Shown one piece after another: positions 1 to 7,679 of a stretch of DNA of 16,824 nt. The notes under the pieces are model-generated. The model was not told the DNA's origin. It saw nothing but the letters and a program-made list of their open reading frames with translations, and ran no database searches. Positions within the stretch are counted from its first letter, which is position 1, and every line of letters starts with the position of its first letter. The translations under genes were made by a program, and so were the position numbers. The stretch is from CAZEFK01 sp964511405 (GTDB lineage Bacteria; Pseudomonadota; Alphaproteobacteria; Elsterales; Elsteraceae): NCBI GenBank assembly GCA_964511405.1, contig CAZEFK010000164.1, forward strand, positions 1 through 16,824, written 5' to 3'.

Positions 1-92
1 TTGGCCACGGTCAGCGACACGCCGTTGGTCGCCAGCAGGCCGCCGAAGCGCTTTTCCAGGCCGCGGGTCTCAAGCATCGGGGCCTCAGCCAT
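1..92 (-). CDS. livG: LIV-type ABC transporter ATP-binding protein, N-terminus only (window edge)
   Basis: Only about 30 codons are inside the window; the rest lies beyond base 1. The visible protein begins MAEAPMLETRGLEKRFGGL and continues LATNGVSLTVA, the usual N-terminal strand of LivG-type ATPases, ending before the Walker A loop. It should power the permease encoded just upstream. The first ATG (base 92) overlaps the livM stop by 8 nt in the sequence ATGGCTGA, exactly as livM overlaps livH. An alternative start at base 77 (MLETRGL) has a GAGG ribosome site five bases ahead and would match typical LivG N-termini, so the start is undecided. The assignment rests on context plus this short N-terminus. 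Confidence 0.8.
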   Translation of the reverse strand, partial: MAEAPMLETRGLEKRFGGLLATNGVSLTVA

Positions 93-1122
93 CGGCCCGA
101 CCCCGTCCGGCAACCCAGCCCCACAGGCCGCCGCGCGCGAACAGCACGATCAGCAGCAGCACGGGCCCCAGCACCACCTGCCAGTGCTCGGTCCAGTCCG
201 ACAGCACCTCCTCCAGCAGCAGATAGGCGGCGGCGCCCAGCACCGGCCCGACCAGGCTGCCCATGCCGCCCAGCACGGTCATGACGATCAGCTCGCCCGA
301 CCGCACCCAGCTCATATAGGCCGGGGCCACGAACCCGGTGGCGTTGGCCAGGAGCGCGCCCGCCAGCCCGCCGACCGCGCCGGCCAGGACAAAGGCGGCC
401 AGCCGGTAGCGGGTGGTCGGGAAGCCCAGGGCGCGCATGCGCCGCTCGTTGTCGCGGCAGCCCTGCAGCACCATGCCGAAGCGGCTGCGCACCACGCGCC
501 GGCCCAGCGCCAGCGCGGCGACCAGCAGCGCCAGGCAGACATAGTAGAAGGTCGCCGGATCGAACAGGTCCAAGCCCAGGAGCCGGTTGCGGCTGTCGAG
601 ATTGAGGCCGTCCTCGCCGCCATAGGCGCGCAGCGACACCGCCAGATAGAACAGCATCTGCGCGAAGGCCAGCGTGATCATGATGAAGTGGATGCCGCTG
701 GTGCGCAGGCAGATCAGGCCGATCGCCAGCGCGAACAGCGCGCCGAACAGCATCGCCAGCGGCCAGGCGATCAGCGCGTTGTCGGTGCCGGGCACGACCA
801 CCGGCCAGCTGATCACCGCCGAGCCGTCGGCAGCATGGAACGCCAGGATGCCGACGGTGTAAGCGCCGATGCCCAGGAACGCCGCGAAGCCGAAGCTGAC
901 CATGCCGCCATAGCCCAGGATCAGGTCCAGCGCTGCGGCGGCCAGCGCGAAGATCAGGATGCGCGCGCCCAGGTCCACGTAGAACCCGTTGCCCGTGGCT
1001 GCGGCGACCAGCGGCAGGGCGAGCAGCACGGCCAGGCCCAGGGCCAGGACCAGCCGCTCGCGCCCGAAGGTCGGGCGGGCGGCGACCGCGATCGGCGCGG
1101 CCAGGTCCCGAAGCTCAGCCAT
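85..1122 (-). CDS. livM: branched-chain amino acid/aromatic acid-type ABC transporter permease LivM
   Basis: A 345-residue inner-membrane permease of the LivM family. Many hydrophobic stretches alternate with short loops. The segment GYGGMVSFGFAAFLGIGAY near residues 70-88 and GGMGSLVGPVLGA near residues 285-298 are characteristic of LivM, the second contacting the ATPase in this family. It pairs with LivH to form the membrane channel of a HAAT/LIV-type importer. The ATG at 1122 overlaps the livH stop by 8 nt (ATGGCTGA) and no clear Shine-Dalgarno is visible, so translation is probably coupled. The family carries branched-chain amino acids, amides and also aromatic acids; placement behind a gentisate dioxygenase gene suggests an aromatic substrate, which is inference. 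Confidence 0.93.
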   Translation of the reverse strand: MAELRDLAAPIAVAARPTFGRERLVLALGLAVLLALPLVAAATGNGFYVDLGARILIFALAAAALDLILGYGGMVSFGFAAFLGIGAYTVGILAFHAADGSAVISWPVVVPGTDNALIAWPLAMLFGALFALAIGLICLRTSGIHFIMITLAFAQMLFYLAVSLRAYGGEDGLNLDSRNRLLGLDLFDPATFYYVCLALLVAALALGRRVVRSRFGMVLQGCRDNERRMRALGFPTTRYRLAAFVLAGAVGGLAGALLANATGFVAPAYMSWVRSGELIVMTVLGGMGSLVGPVLGAAAYLLLEEVLSDWTEHWQVVLGPVLLLIVLFARGGLWGWVAGRGRADG

Positions 1123-2035
1123 GGACGGGGAACAGGCCGCGGGGACGCCACACCAGAACGGCGGCCATCACCAGATAGATCAGCATCGAGGACAGCGAGC
1201 CGCCGACGCCGTCGGCCTGGGCCGGCGGCATCAGGCTGCGCAGGACGGCCGGCAGGAACACCCGGCCCATGGTGTCGACCAGCCCGACCATCAGGGCGCC
1301 GACCAGGGCGCCGCGGATCGAGCCGATGCCGCCCAGCACGATCACCACGAAGGTCAGGATCAGCACGCTCTCGCCCATGCCGACCTGCACGGCCAGGATC
1401 GGCCCGGCGATGGCGCCGGCCAGCCCGGCCAGCGCCGCGCCCAGCCCGAACACGGCCGAGTACAGCAGCACGATATCGACGCCGAGGGCGCCGACCATCT
1501 CACGATTGCTGGCGCCGGCGCGCACCAGCATGCCGACCCGGCTGCGCGCGATCAGCAGCCACAGCAGCAGCGCCACCGCCAGCCCGACCGCGATGATCGC
1601 CAGGCGGAAGGCGGGATAGCCGACACCGGGCAGGATCTGCACGGTTCCCGCCAGCCAGGCCGGCGGATTCAGGAAGATCGGTTGCGGCCCCCAGATCATG
1701 CGGACGATTTCGTTGAAGAACAGGATCAGCCCGAAGGTGCCCAGCACCTGGTCCAGGTGGCTGCGCCGGTAGAGCGGGCGCAGGGCCAGCACCTCGACCA
1801 CCATGCCCAGCAGCGCGGTCAGCGGCAGCGCGGCCAGCAGCCCCAGCAGGAAGCTGTCGAACCAGTGCGCCAGGGTCGCGGTCAGGAAGGCGCCCAGCAT
1901 GTAGAACGAGCCGTGCGCCAGGTTGACCAGGTCCATGATGCCGAACACCAGCGTCAGGCCGGCGGCCATCAGGAACAGCATCACGCCGAGCTGGACGCCG
2001 TTGAGCGCCTGCTCCAGGACGAGGGTCGCGTCCAT
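1115..2035 (-). CDS. livH: LIV-type ABC transporter permease LivH
   Basis: A 306-residue hydrophobic permease. The N-terminal segment LNGVQLGVMLFLMAAGLTLV and the following VFGIMDLVNLAHGSFYMLGA are hallmarks of LivH proteins; VVIVLGGIGSIRGALVGALM near residue 235-255 is the cytoplasmic coupling segment. It is the first of the two membrane subunits of the importer. It starts 2 nt after the stop of the binding-protein gene and overlaps livM by 8 nt, so the three are one transcriptional unit. Length is normal for the family (about 290-310). Substrate is not readable from the permease itself. Confidence 0.94.
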   Translation of the reverse strand: MDATLVLEQALNGVQLGVMLFLMAAGLTLVFGIMDLVNLAHGSFYMLGAFLTATLAHWFDSFLLGLLAALPLTALLGMVVEVLALRPLYRRSHLDQVLGTFGLILFFNEIVRMIWGPQPIFLNPPAWLAGTVQILPGVGYPAFRLAIIAVGLAVALLLWLLIARSRVGMLVRAGASNREMVGALGVDIVLLYSAVFGLGAALAGLAGAIAGPILAVQVGMGESVLILTFVVIVLGGIGSIRGALVGALMVGLVDTMGRVFLPAVLRSLMPPAQADGVGGSLSSMLIYLVMAAVLVWRPRGLFPVHG

Positions 2036-2037
2036 CG

Positions 2038-3237
2038 CTACTTGGTGCAGGCGCCGACATAGGCGTCGGCTTGGTTCTTCAGGATCGGCTCGCGCACGGC
2101 GCTGATCAGGTGGCCCTGGCCGTCCTTGACCACCTCGCGCAGATAGTAGGTCTGGATCGGGAAGTGATTGCGGTTGAGCGCGAAGTCCGGCCGCACCGAG
2201 TCGAACTTGGCCGCCGCGAGCGCCTTGCGCAGCCCGTCCTTGTCGGCGACATCGCCGCCGACCGCGCGCACGGCGGCGTCGACCAGGTGAGCCGCGTCAT
2301 AGGCTTGGGCGGCATAGACCGAGGGCACGCGGCCATACGCGGCCTGGAACGCCGCGACAAAGGCCTTGTTGGCCGGCGTGTCGAGGTCGACCGCCCAGTG
2401 CGCCGCGCTTTTCAGACCCAGGGCGGCGTCGCCCATGGCCGGCATGATCTCCTCGCTGAGCGTGAAGGCCGAGCCGTAGAGCGGGATCTTGGTACCCAGG
2501 CCGGCCTGGGCGTATTGCTTGACGAAGTTGATGCCCATGCCGCCGGGATAGAAGATATAGACGGCGTCGGGCTTCGCCGCCTGCAGCTGGGCAATGTCGG
2601 CAGCATAATCGAGCTGGCCCAGGGGCGTGTAGACCTCGCCGGCGACCTCGCCCTTGTAGAAGCGCTTGAACCCCTCCAGCGCATCCTTGCCGGCCGGGTA
2701 GTTCGGCGCCAGCAGGTAGGCATGCTTGACGCCGTGGTCGGCCAGGTACTTGCCCATGGCCTCGTGCGGGCCGTCGTTCTGGAAGGCGGTGTTGAAGAAC
2801 CAGTCGCTGCACTGGTGGCCGGCGAGCTGCGACGGCCCGGCGTTCGGGCTGACATAGGGCACCTTGGCGCGCGCGAAGCTGGGCATCAGCGCCAGCGCCA
2901 GGTTCGACCACACGGTGCCGGTGGCGATGTCGATGCCGTCGCGGCTGACCATGCGGTCGGCGATCTGCTTGGCGATATCGGGCTTCTGCTGGTCGTCGCC
3001 TTCGATGATGCGCGCCGGCACGCCGCCCAGCCGGCCGTCCAGCTGCTTGACCGCCAGCGCGAAGCCGTCGCGGATGTCGACGCCCAGGGCGGCACCTTGC
3101 CCGGACAGAGTGGTGATCATGCCGACCTTGACCTCGGCGGCCGGCGCGCCTGGGGCGCCGGAGGCGCCCGAAGCGCCCGGTGCGGCCAGCAAGCTGGCAA
3201 GGCCGCAGGCCGCGGCAAGCATCCGGCGTGTCGTCAT
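2038..3237 (-). CDS. periplasmic substrate-binding protein of the LIV-type ABC transporter
   Basis: A 399-residue Peripla_BP_6/LivK-like protein. Residues 1-25 form a Sec signal peptide (RR near the N-terminus, hydrophobic core, Ala/Gly cleavage zone). It is followed by a low-complexity Gly-Ala-Ser/Pro run (about residues 21-34, encoded by near-repeats of GGCGCC at roughly 3144-3182). The mature protein opens with EVKVGMITTLSGQGAALG, the usual first strand and ligand loop, and contains LLAPNYPAGKDALEGFKRFY, the hinge-region motif common in binding proteins for aromatic acids. A strong ribosome site (GGGAGGAAATAA before ATG) fixes the start. It lies 24 bp after the dioxygenase gene, in the same operon. 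Likely ligand is salicylate or a related aromatic acid, by context only. Confidence 0.92.
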   Translation of the reverse strand: MTTRRMLAAACGLASLLAAPGASGASGAPGAPAAEVKVGMITTLSGQGAALGVDIRDGFALAVKQLDGRLGGVPARIIEGDDQQKPDIAKQIADRMVSRDGIDIATGTVWSNLALALMPSFARAKVPYVSPNAGPSQLAGHQCSDWFFNTAFQNDGPHEAMGKYLADHGVKHAYLLAPNYPAGKDALEGFKRFYKGEVAGEVYTPLGQLDYAADIAQLQAAKPDAVYIFYPGGMGINFVKQYAQAGLGTKIPLYGSAFTLSEEIMPAMGDAALGLKSAAHWAVDLDTPANKAFVAAFQAAYGRVPSVYAAQAYDAAHLVDAAVRAVGGDVADKDGLRKALAAAKFDSVRPDFALNRNHFPIQTYYLREVVKDGQGHLISAVREPILKNQADAYVGACTK

Positions 3238-3261
3238 TTATTTCCTCCCTGCATCATGTGT

Positions 3262-4302
3262 TTAGGCGCGATGTTCGCGAAACAGCCCCAGCTTTTCCTG
3301 GGCGGTGCGGTCGGAATAGCCGAACAGCACCAGGTCGGTGTCGGCCCGCAGCCGCAGCGGCCGCCAGCTCGGCACCACCAGCACGTCGCGGTCGCCGAGC
3401 GTGAAATCCTGGTCGCCGACCCGCGCCTGGCCCCGGCCCTCGACCACCACCAGCACGGTGCCGTCGCTCGCCTGCCGCGGCCGGGTCTCGAACCCACGGG
3501 GCAGCAGCCGGACATGGGCCGAGATGGTCGGCATCACCGCGCCGCCGTCGGCCGGGTTCACGAACTCCAGGGCGTGGCCCAGCCACGGGTCCGGCGCGCC
3601 TGACCCGGCCAGGTCGGCCAGGCTCGCCCGCCACTCCGGATAGGGATAGTGGAACAGCGGCTGGTGGGCCGGCCGGCGATCGGCCGCGGTGCCGCGCAGG
3701 GGGCGCAGGTTGCGGCCGTAGCGCATGCGGCTGTCGCCGGGCGGCACCGTCTCCGGGTGCGCGGGCTGATCCAGGCGTTCGGCGAAGCTGGCGTCGAAAT
3801 GGCGGACGGTCGGGATGTCCAGCCCGTCCAGCCAGATCATCGGCCGACCCGACGAGTTGCCGTGGTCGTGCCACTGCCAGTTGGGCGTCAGCACCAGGTC
3901 GAAGGGGGCCATGACCGCCTTCTCGCCATCGACCGCGGTGAAGGCGCCCTCGCCCTCCAGCACGAAGCGCAGGGCGCACTGGCTGTGCCGGTGGCAGGGC
4001 GCCACCTCGCCGGGCAGGATCAGCTGCAGGCCGGCATAGAGGCTGGTGGTGATGCCCGACGACCCGGCCAATCCCGGATTCTCCAGGATCAGGACCCGGC
4101 GCTCGGCCGCTTCGGCGGTGATCAGGTCGCCGGCGCGCAGCAGGTAGTCGCGCGCCAGCTGGTACTCCCACTTCGCCGGCAGCGCCGCCGACTGCGGCGC
4201 CGGGGTCACCAGTTGGGCCAGCACCTCCCACAGCGGATGCAGGCTGTGCGGCCGCATCTCGTCGTAAAGGGCGTGCAGGCGGCTTTCGGCATCGTTGCGC
4301 AT
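3262..4302 (-). CDS. gtdA: gentisate 1,2-dioxygenase (bicupin ring-cleavage enzyme)
   Basis: A 346-residue cytoplasmic bicupin. The N-terminal cupin carries the iron site: H104 and H106 in PCHRHSQCALRFVLEGEG, and H145 in NWQWHDHGN, matching the three His ligands known for gentisate dioxygenases. The C-terminal cupin (about residues 255-340) ends with LGLFREHRA, a typical tail. The enzyme opens gentisate to maleylpyruvate using Fe(II) and O2. Related enzymes cleave salicylate, 5-nitrosalicylate or 1-hydroxy-2-naphthoate directly, but the maleylpyruvate isomerase and fumarylpyruvate hydrolase genes nearby favour gentisate. Start chosen at 4302 (MRNDAESRLHALY), one base after the ferredoxin stop, with GGAG about 10 nt upstream; a longer in-frame start at 4329 would overlap the ferredoxin gene. 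Confidence 0.92.
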   Translation of the reverse strand: MRNDAESRLHALYDEMRPHSLHPLWEVLAQLVTPAPQSAALPAKWEYQLARDYLLRAGDLITAEAAERRVLILENPGLAGSSGITTSLYAGLQLILPGEVAPCHRHSQCALRFVLEGEGAFTAVDGEKAVMAPFDLVLTPNWQWHDHGNSSGRPMIWLDGLDIPTVRHFDASFAERLDQPAHPETVPPGDSRMRYGRNLRPLRGTAADRRPAHQPLFHYPYPEWRASLADLAGSGAPDPWLGHALEFVNPADGGAVMPTISAHVRLLPRGFETRPRQASDGTVLVVVEGRGQARVGDQDFTLGDRDVLVVPSWRPLRLRADTDLVLFGYSDRTAQEKLGLFREHRA

Positions 4303-4303
4303 G

Positions 4304-4621
4304 TCAGAGATCTCCGCCGACCCGCACATGGATGACGCCGTCCTCGACCTTGACCGGGAAGGTGCGGATCGCCGCCGTGCAGGGCGCGCCGGCGGGGGCG
4401 CCGGTGCGGACGTCGAACAGGCCCTGGTGCAGCGGGCATTCGATCAGGTGCCCGTCGAGATAGCCCTCCGACAGGAAGGCCTGGCCGTGGGTGCAGACGT
4501 CGGCGGTCGCGAAATAGGCACCGTCGACGGCATAGAGGGCGATGCGCTGCCCCGCGACCACGGTGGCGGCGACGCCGTCCTGGTCGACGGCCGCGGCGGC
4601 AAGGGTGGGGATCCAGGTCAT
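4304..4621 (-). CDS. Rieske [2Fe-2S] ferredoxin of the aromatic-ring hydroxylase
   Basis: A 105-residue small Rieske protein. Cluster ligands are C43 and H45 (CTHG) and C62 and H65 (CPLHQG), with the 16-residue spacing seen in NagAb/BphF-like ferredoxins; there is no membrane anchor. It carries electrons from the flavoprotein reductase (6444-7679) to the alpha-subunit Rieske centre. Start choice: ATG 4621 gives MTWIP, as in homologous ferredoxins, with GAGGTG 15 nt upstream. A GTG at 4630 sits 6 nt after the same GAGGTG and is a serious alternative; GTG 4639 is less likely. It follows the beta-subunit stop closely and precedes the gentisate dioxygenase start by one base. Confidence 0.9.
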   Translation of the reverse strand: MTWIPTLAAAAVDQDGVAATVVAGQRIALYAVDGAYFATADVCTHGQAFLSEGYLDGHLIECPLHQGLFDVRTGAPAGAPCTAAIRTFPVKVEDGVIHVRVGGDL

Positions 4622-4640
4622 GGTCTGCACGGGGGGCACC

Positions 4641-5117
4641 TCAGGCCGGGTAGATCAGGCTGTTGGCGATCATCTCGGAGTCGAAGACCACGGTGCGCTC
4701 CTGGATCAGCAGCCGGCCGTCGGCTTCGACCAGCCGGTCGTGGCAGACCCCGCACAGCACGATCGCCGGCTGCTGGTCGATCAGGACCTGCACGATCAGC
4801 AGGTTGTGGCGCACCGCGACGCCCTCGGCGCCAGCGGTGATCCGCAGCGGCCCGGGGAAGCGGCGATAGGTGCGCGGCGCATACATCTGGGTGCGGGTCA
4901 GGCCGACCACGCGATCCTGCAGCATGCCCCGGCTTTCCGCCCGGATCGTGCACAGCGGCAGGCCGCGCTCGAAGTTCTCGCGCGGGATCACCCGGTACAG
5001 ACAGTCCTCGGCGAAGAAGCCGGGCCATGCCTCCAGGCGGACGTCGTCGAGCGTGTCGTAATAGGCGTCGAAGAACTCCTGGACGCGGGCGCGCAGCGCC
5101 GGCATGGTCTGGCTCAT
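4641..5117 (-). CDS. nagH: aromatic-ring-hydroxylating dioxygenase beta subunit (salicylate 5-hydroxylase small-subunit type)
   Basis: A 158-residue NTF2-like (SnoaL-fold) structural subunit of Rieske oxygenases. The N-terminal helix RVQEFFDAYYDTLDDVRLEA, the segment FFAEDCLYRVIPRENFERG, and the C-terminal ERTVVFDSEMIANSLIYPA fit small subunits of the salicylate 5-hydroxylase/NagH group, which are about 160 residues. Beta subunits stabilise the alpha3beta3 hexamer and carry no cofactor. Start at 5117 (MSQTMPALRARV) overlaps the alpha-subunit stop by 4 nt (ATGA), giving translational coupling. The reading frame is open further upstream to 5369, but that part lies inside the alpha gene and has no family resemblance. 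The exact substrate cannot be read from this subunit. Confidence 0.9.
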   Translation of the reverse strand: MSQTMPALRARVQEFFDAYYDTLDDVRLEAWPGFFAEDCLYRVIPRENFERGLPLCTIRAESRGMLQDRVVGLTRTQMYAPRTYRRFPGPLRITAGAEGVAVRHNLLIVQVLIDQQPAIVLCGVCHDRLVEADGRLLIQERTVVFDSEMIANSLIYPA

Positions 5118-6355
5118 AGCCCCATCACCTCGCGCCAATAGCGGTACATGCCGCGGATCGCGGTTTCGGTGACCATGTGGTCGGTGGGTGCGATGTCGTG
5201 GCCGCCCATGGCGACCAGCGCCGCTTCGTCCGGCGCCGGGCCGAAGCCCTGCTGGCTCATCTCGATGATCTCGCCGTCGTCGGCCGAGACGAAGCCGGCC
5301 GGGCCGAACAGGTTGGCCTGGCGCTGCCGCCGGAGCTTCATGTCGGGCGGGTCGTCGGCATAGCACCAATGCGTCCAGTGGAAGTCGAAGCCACCGGGCC
5401 CCTTGGGCACGATGTGACGGGTGCTGAGCGAATTCACCTGCTGCTGCAGGATCACGCTGGGGAATACCGTGATCATGCCGACCGTGTCTTCGCCCGGGAA
5501 CTCTTGGACCACGTCCATGATACGGGGATCGGCGAGCGTAAGGTCGCCCTGGAAGTTGCGCATGTCGGACGTCACGTCGTTCGTCACCTGCTCGCCCTTG
5601 CGGCTGATCAGGATGCCGTGGCGGCCGGTGTCGTCGATGTCGACCGCCGACTTCTGGTCGGCGCGGAACAGCCCGAAGGTGACGAAGAACACATGCAGCA
5701 GGCCCGCATGGTACGGGTCCTTGATGTTCTCCATCATCAGCTTCCAGTTGCCGGGGATGTGCTGGCGGTTGTAGCCCAGGATCTCCAGCTTCCGCCCGTC
5801 ATAGACGCGGGTGTAGTGCCGCCAGAACTTTTCGCCCAAATATTCGCGGAAGCTCGGCACGTCGTCGCAGAAGCTGGCCCAGACGACGCCGTTGACCACC
5901 TCGACCTTGAGCCGGCGCAGGCCGTGCTGGGCCGGGTCGAAGTCGGCCGGCATGCCGCCCTGGCGGCGCACGCCGCGCCGGAACGGCACGCCCATCAGGC
6001 CACCGCGCAGGTCGTAGGCCCACTGGTGATAGGGGCACAGCAGCTCCTTGGCGTGGCCGGAGCGAGCCTGGCAGAACTTGACGCCGCGATGGGCGCAGCG
6101 GTTCTCCAGCACGCTGATCTCGTCGGTGTCGCTGCGCACGACGACCACAGGCCGTTCGCCCAGGGTCGTGGTCCTGAAGTCCCCGACCGCCGGGATCTCG
6201 GCCTCCAGGCCGCAATAGAGCCAGTGCCGGCCGTACCAGATGCGCTCCAGCTCGCGCCGGTAAACCGCATCGTCCGAATAGACCCAGTAGGGCACCCGGG
6301 AGGGCCTCGCCGCATCCCAGGTCCGGCCGCTATCGGGCGTCGCCATGAGGGACAT
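5114..6355 (-). CDS. nagG: Rieske oxygenase alpha subunit, salicylate 5-hydroxylase (NagG) type
   Basis: A 413-residue catalytic subunit. The Rieske domain has C87/H89 (CAHRG) and C107/H110 (CPYHQW). The catalytic domain has ENIKDPYHAGLLHVFF (residues 209-224), giving the bridging Asp213 and mononuclear iron ligands H216 and H221; the third carboxylate is probably D359 or D360 in FVSADDGEI. The ENIKDPYH...LLH form is typical of the salicylate 5-hydroxylase/anthranilate-dioxygenase branch. With the gentisate genes nearby, conversion of salicylate (or a substituted salicylate) to gentisate is the best guess. GGGAGGAAACG directly before ATG 6355 fixes the start. It is the first gene of the minus-strand operon, facing the reductase gene across a shared promoter region. 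Confidence 0.9.
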   Translation of the reverse strand: MSLMATPDSGRTWDAARPSRVPYWVYSDDAVYRRELERIWYGRHWLYCGLEAEIPAVGDFRTTTLGERPVVVVRSDTDEISVLENRCAHRGVKFCQARSGHAKELLCPYHQWAYDLRGGLMGVPFRRGVRRQGGMPADFDPAQHGLRRLKVEVVNGVVWASFCDDVPSFREYLGEKFWRHYTRVYDGRKLEILGYNRQHIPGNWKLMMENIKDPYHAGLLHVFFVTFGLFRADQKSAVDIDDTGRHGILISRKGEQVTNDVTSDMRNFQGDLTLADPRIMDVVQEFPGEDTVGMITVFPSVILQQQVNSLSTRHIVPKGPGGFDFHWTHWCYADDPPDMKLRRQRQANLFGPAGFVSADDGEIIEMSQQGFGPAPDEAALVAMGGHDIAPTDHMVTETAIRGMYRYWREVMGL

Positions 6356-6373
6356 CGTTTCCTCCCTGGGTTA

Positions 6374-6401
6374 TTGCATATCGTGCTATTGATTGTATAT
6401 T
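6374..6401 (+). promoter_or_regulatory. candidate sigma70 promoter in the divergent oxygenase/reductase intergenic region
   Basis: TTGCAT (6374-6379) and TATATT (6396-6401) are separated by 16 bases, about 33 bases ahead of the reductase ribosome site. This is the only clearly AT-rich patch between the alpha-subunit start (6355) and the reductase start (6444). On the minus strand the same patch has TTGCTT followed by AT-rich sequence and could drive the oxygenase operon. The sequence TTGC.ATAT near 6374 and ATATTAAGCAA near 6397-6407 form a loose inverted pair that could be an IclR operator. Read by eye; the -35 match is weak. Confidence 0.4.
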
Positions 6402-6443
6402 AAGCAACGACGGGCGACGTCAAGAGCGAATGCGGAGGGCACA

Positions 6444-7679
6444 GTGGCAGCGGCAGGCGTGGTGATCGTCGGCGCCGGCCAGGCAGGGGGCCGCACGGCG
6501 CTGGCCCTGGTCCAGGGCGGCTATGGCGGGCCGGTCACGCTGATCGGCGCGGAAGCGGAGCTGCCCTATGAGCGGCCGCCGCTGTCCAAGGCGATGCTGG
6601 CCGGCCCGGACCAGCCGCCACCCCTGTTGGCCGAAGCCGCGGCCTATGCCGGAGTCGCGCTGTGCCTCGGCCGCCGCGTCACCGCCATCGACCGCGCGGC
6701 CCGGCGGGTTCAGCTCGACGACGGCAGCGCGCTGGCCTACGACGCCCTGGTGCTCGCGACCGGCGGCCAGCCCCGGCGCTTGCCCTTCGATGCCGAGCGG
6801 CTGCATGTCCTGCGCACGCTCGACGACGCGCGCACGATCGCGGCGCAGGCCGCCCGGGCCCGGTCGGTGCTGGTCGTGGGCGGCGGCGTGATCGGGCTGG
6901 AGGTGGCGGCGACGCTGCGCCAGCGCGGGCTGGCCGTGACCGTGATCGAGGTCGGCTCGCGGCTGCTCGGCCGCAACGTCCCGGCGCCGGTCGCCGACCT
7001 GATCGCGGCGCGCCATGCGGCCGAGGGCGTCGAGATCCGGACCGGCGTGCGGATCCGGTCACTGACCGAGGACGACGGCATCCAGGCCCTGCTGTCGGAC
7101 GGCGCGACGATCACCGCCGACTTCGCCGTCGCCGGCATCGGCATCGTGCCGGACACCGCCCTGGCCCAGGCCTGTGGCCTGATCACCGACGACGGCGTGG
7201 TCGTGGACGCCGCGATGCGCAGCTCCGATCCCGCGATCTTCGCGGTCGGCGACATGGCCGCCCTGCCCGGCCGCGACGGCCGTCACCGCCGCTGCGAGAC
7301 CTGGGCGAACGCCAACGCCACGGCCGAGCGCGCGGCCGCGGCGATCCTGGACTTGGCGCCACCGGCCGACGACGCCGCCTGGTTCTGGACCGACCAGTAC
7401 GATCTGAATGTCCAGCTCGCCGGCGACACGATGGCCGGCCGCATCGTCGCGCAACGGGCGAGCCTGCCGGGCGGACAGGTGTTCCTGCTGCTGGACGGCG
7501 CTCGGCTCGCCGGCGCCGTCACGATCAATGCCGGCCGCGACATGGCCACCTGCCGCCGGCTGCTCGCGGCCGGGGCGGCCCTGCCCGAGGCCATGCTGTC
7601 GGCCGCCGCCTTCGATCCGCGGGCGGCGCGCGCCCTGCTTACGCCTGTCCCGGCCAGGCTCCGCCCAGTCGATGCGTGA
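6444..7679 (+). CDS. FAD/NAD-dependent ferredoxin reductase for the Rieske hydroxylase
   Basis: A 411-residue flavoprotein of the rhodocoxin/BphG-type (glutathione-reductase fold) reductases. FAD site VVIVGAGQAGG (6-16), the ATGG loop (about 105-108), NAD(P) site VVGGGVIGLE (144-153), second FAD motif FAVGD (266-270), and reductase C-terminal segment WFWTDQYDLNVQLAG (313-327) are all visible. It should pass electrons from NADH to the Rieske ferredoxin. Start chosen at GTG 6444 because GGAGGG lies about 6 nt ahead; the frame is open back to 6393, but that part covers the predicted promoter. The gene is divergent from the oxygenase operon, and its 3' end overlaps the IclR gene by 41 bp tail-to-tail. 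Confidence 0.92.
   Translation: MAAAGVVIVGAGQAGGRTALALVQGGYGGPVTLIGAEAELPYERPPLSKAMLAGPDQPPPLLAEAAAYAGVALCLGRRVTAIDRAARRVQLDDGSALAYDALVLATGGQPRRLPFDAERLHVLRTLDDARTIAAQAARARSVLVVGGGVIGLEVAATLRQRGLAVTVIEVGSRLLGRNVPAPVADLIAARHAAEGVEIRTGVRIRSLTEDDGIQALLSDGATITADFAVAGIGIVPDTALAQACGLITDDGVVVDAAMRSSDPAIFAVGDMAALPGRDGRHRRCETWANANATAERAAAAILDLAPPADDAAWFWTDQYDLNVQLAGDTMAGRIVAQRASLPGGQVFLLLDGARLAGAVTINAGRDMATCRRLLAAGAALPEAMLSAAAFDPRAARALLTPVPARLRPVDA

Noticed and set aside
1..1596. 531-codon open frame on the plus strand opposite livM/livH
   Set aside because: Its translation is Gln/His/Arg/Ala-rich low-complexity sequence typical of antisense to high-GC coding DNA; livM and livH on the other strand are clear family members.
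3144..3182. GGCGCC-rich near-tandem repeat
   Set aside because: It encodes the Gly-Ala-Ser/Pro linker after the binding-protein signal peptide; ordinary low complexity, not a separate element.
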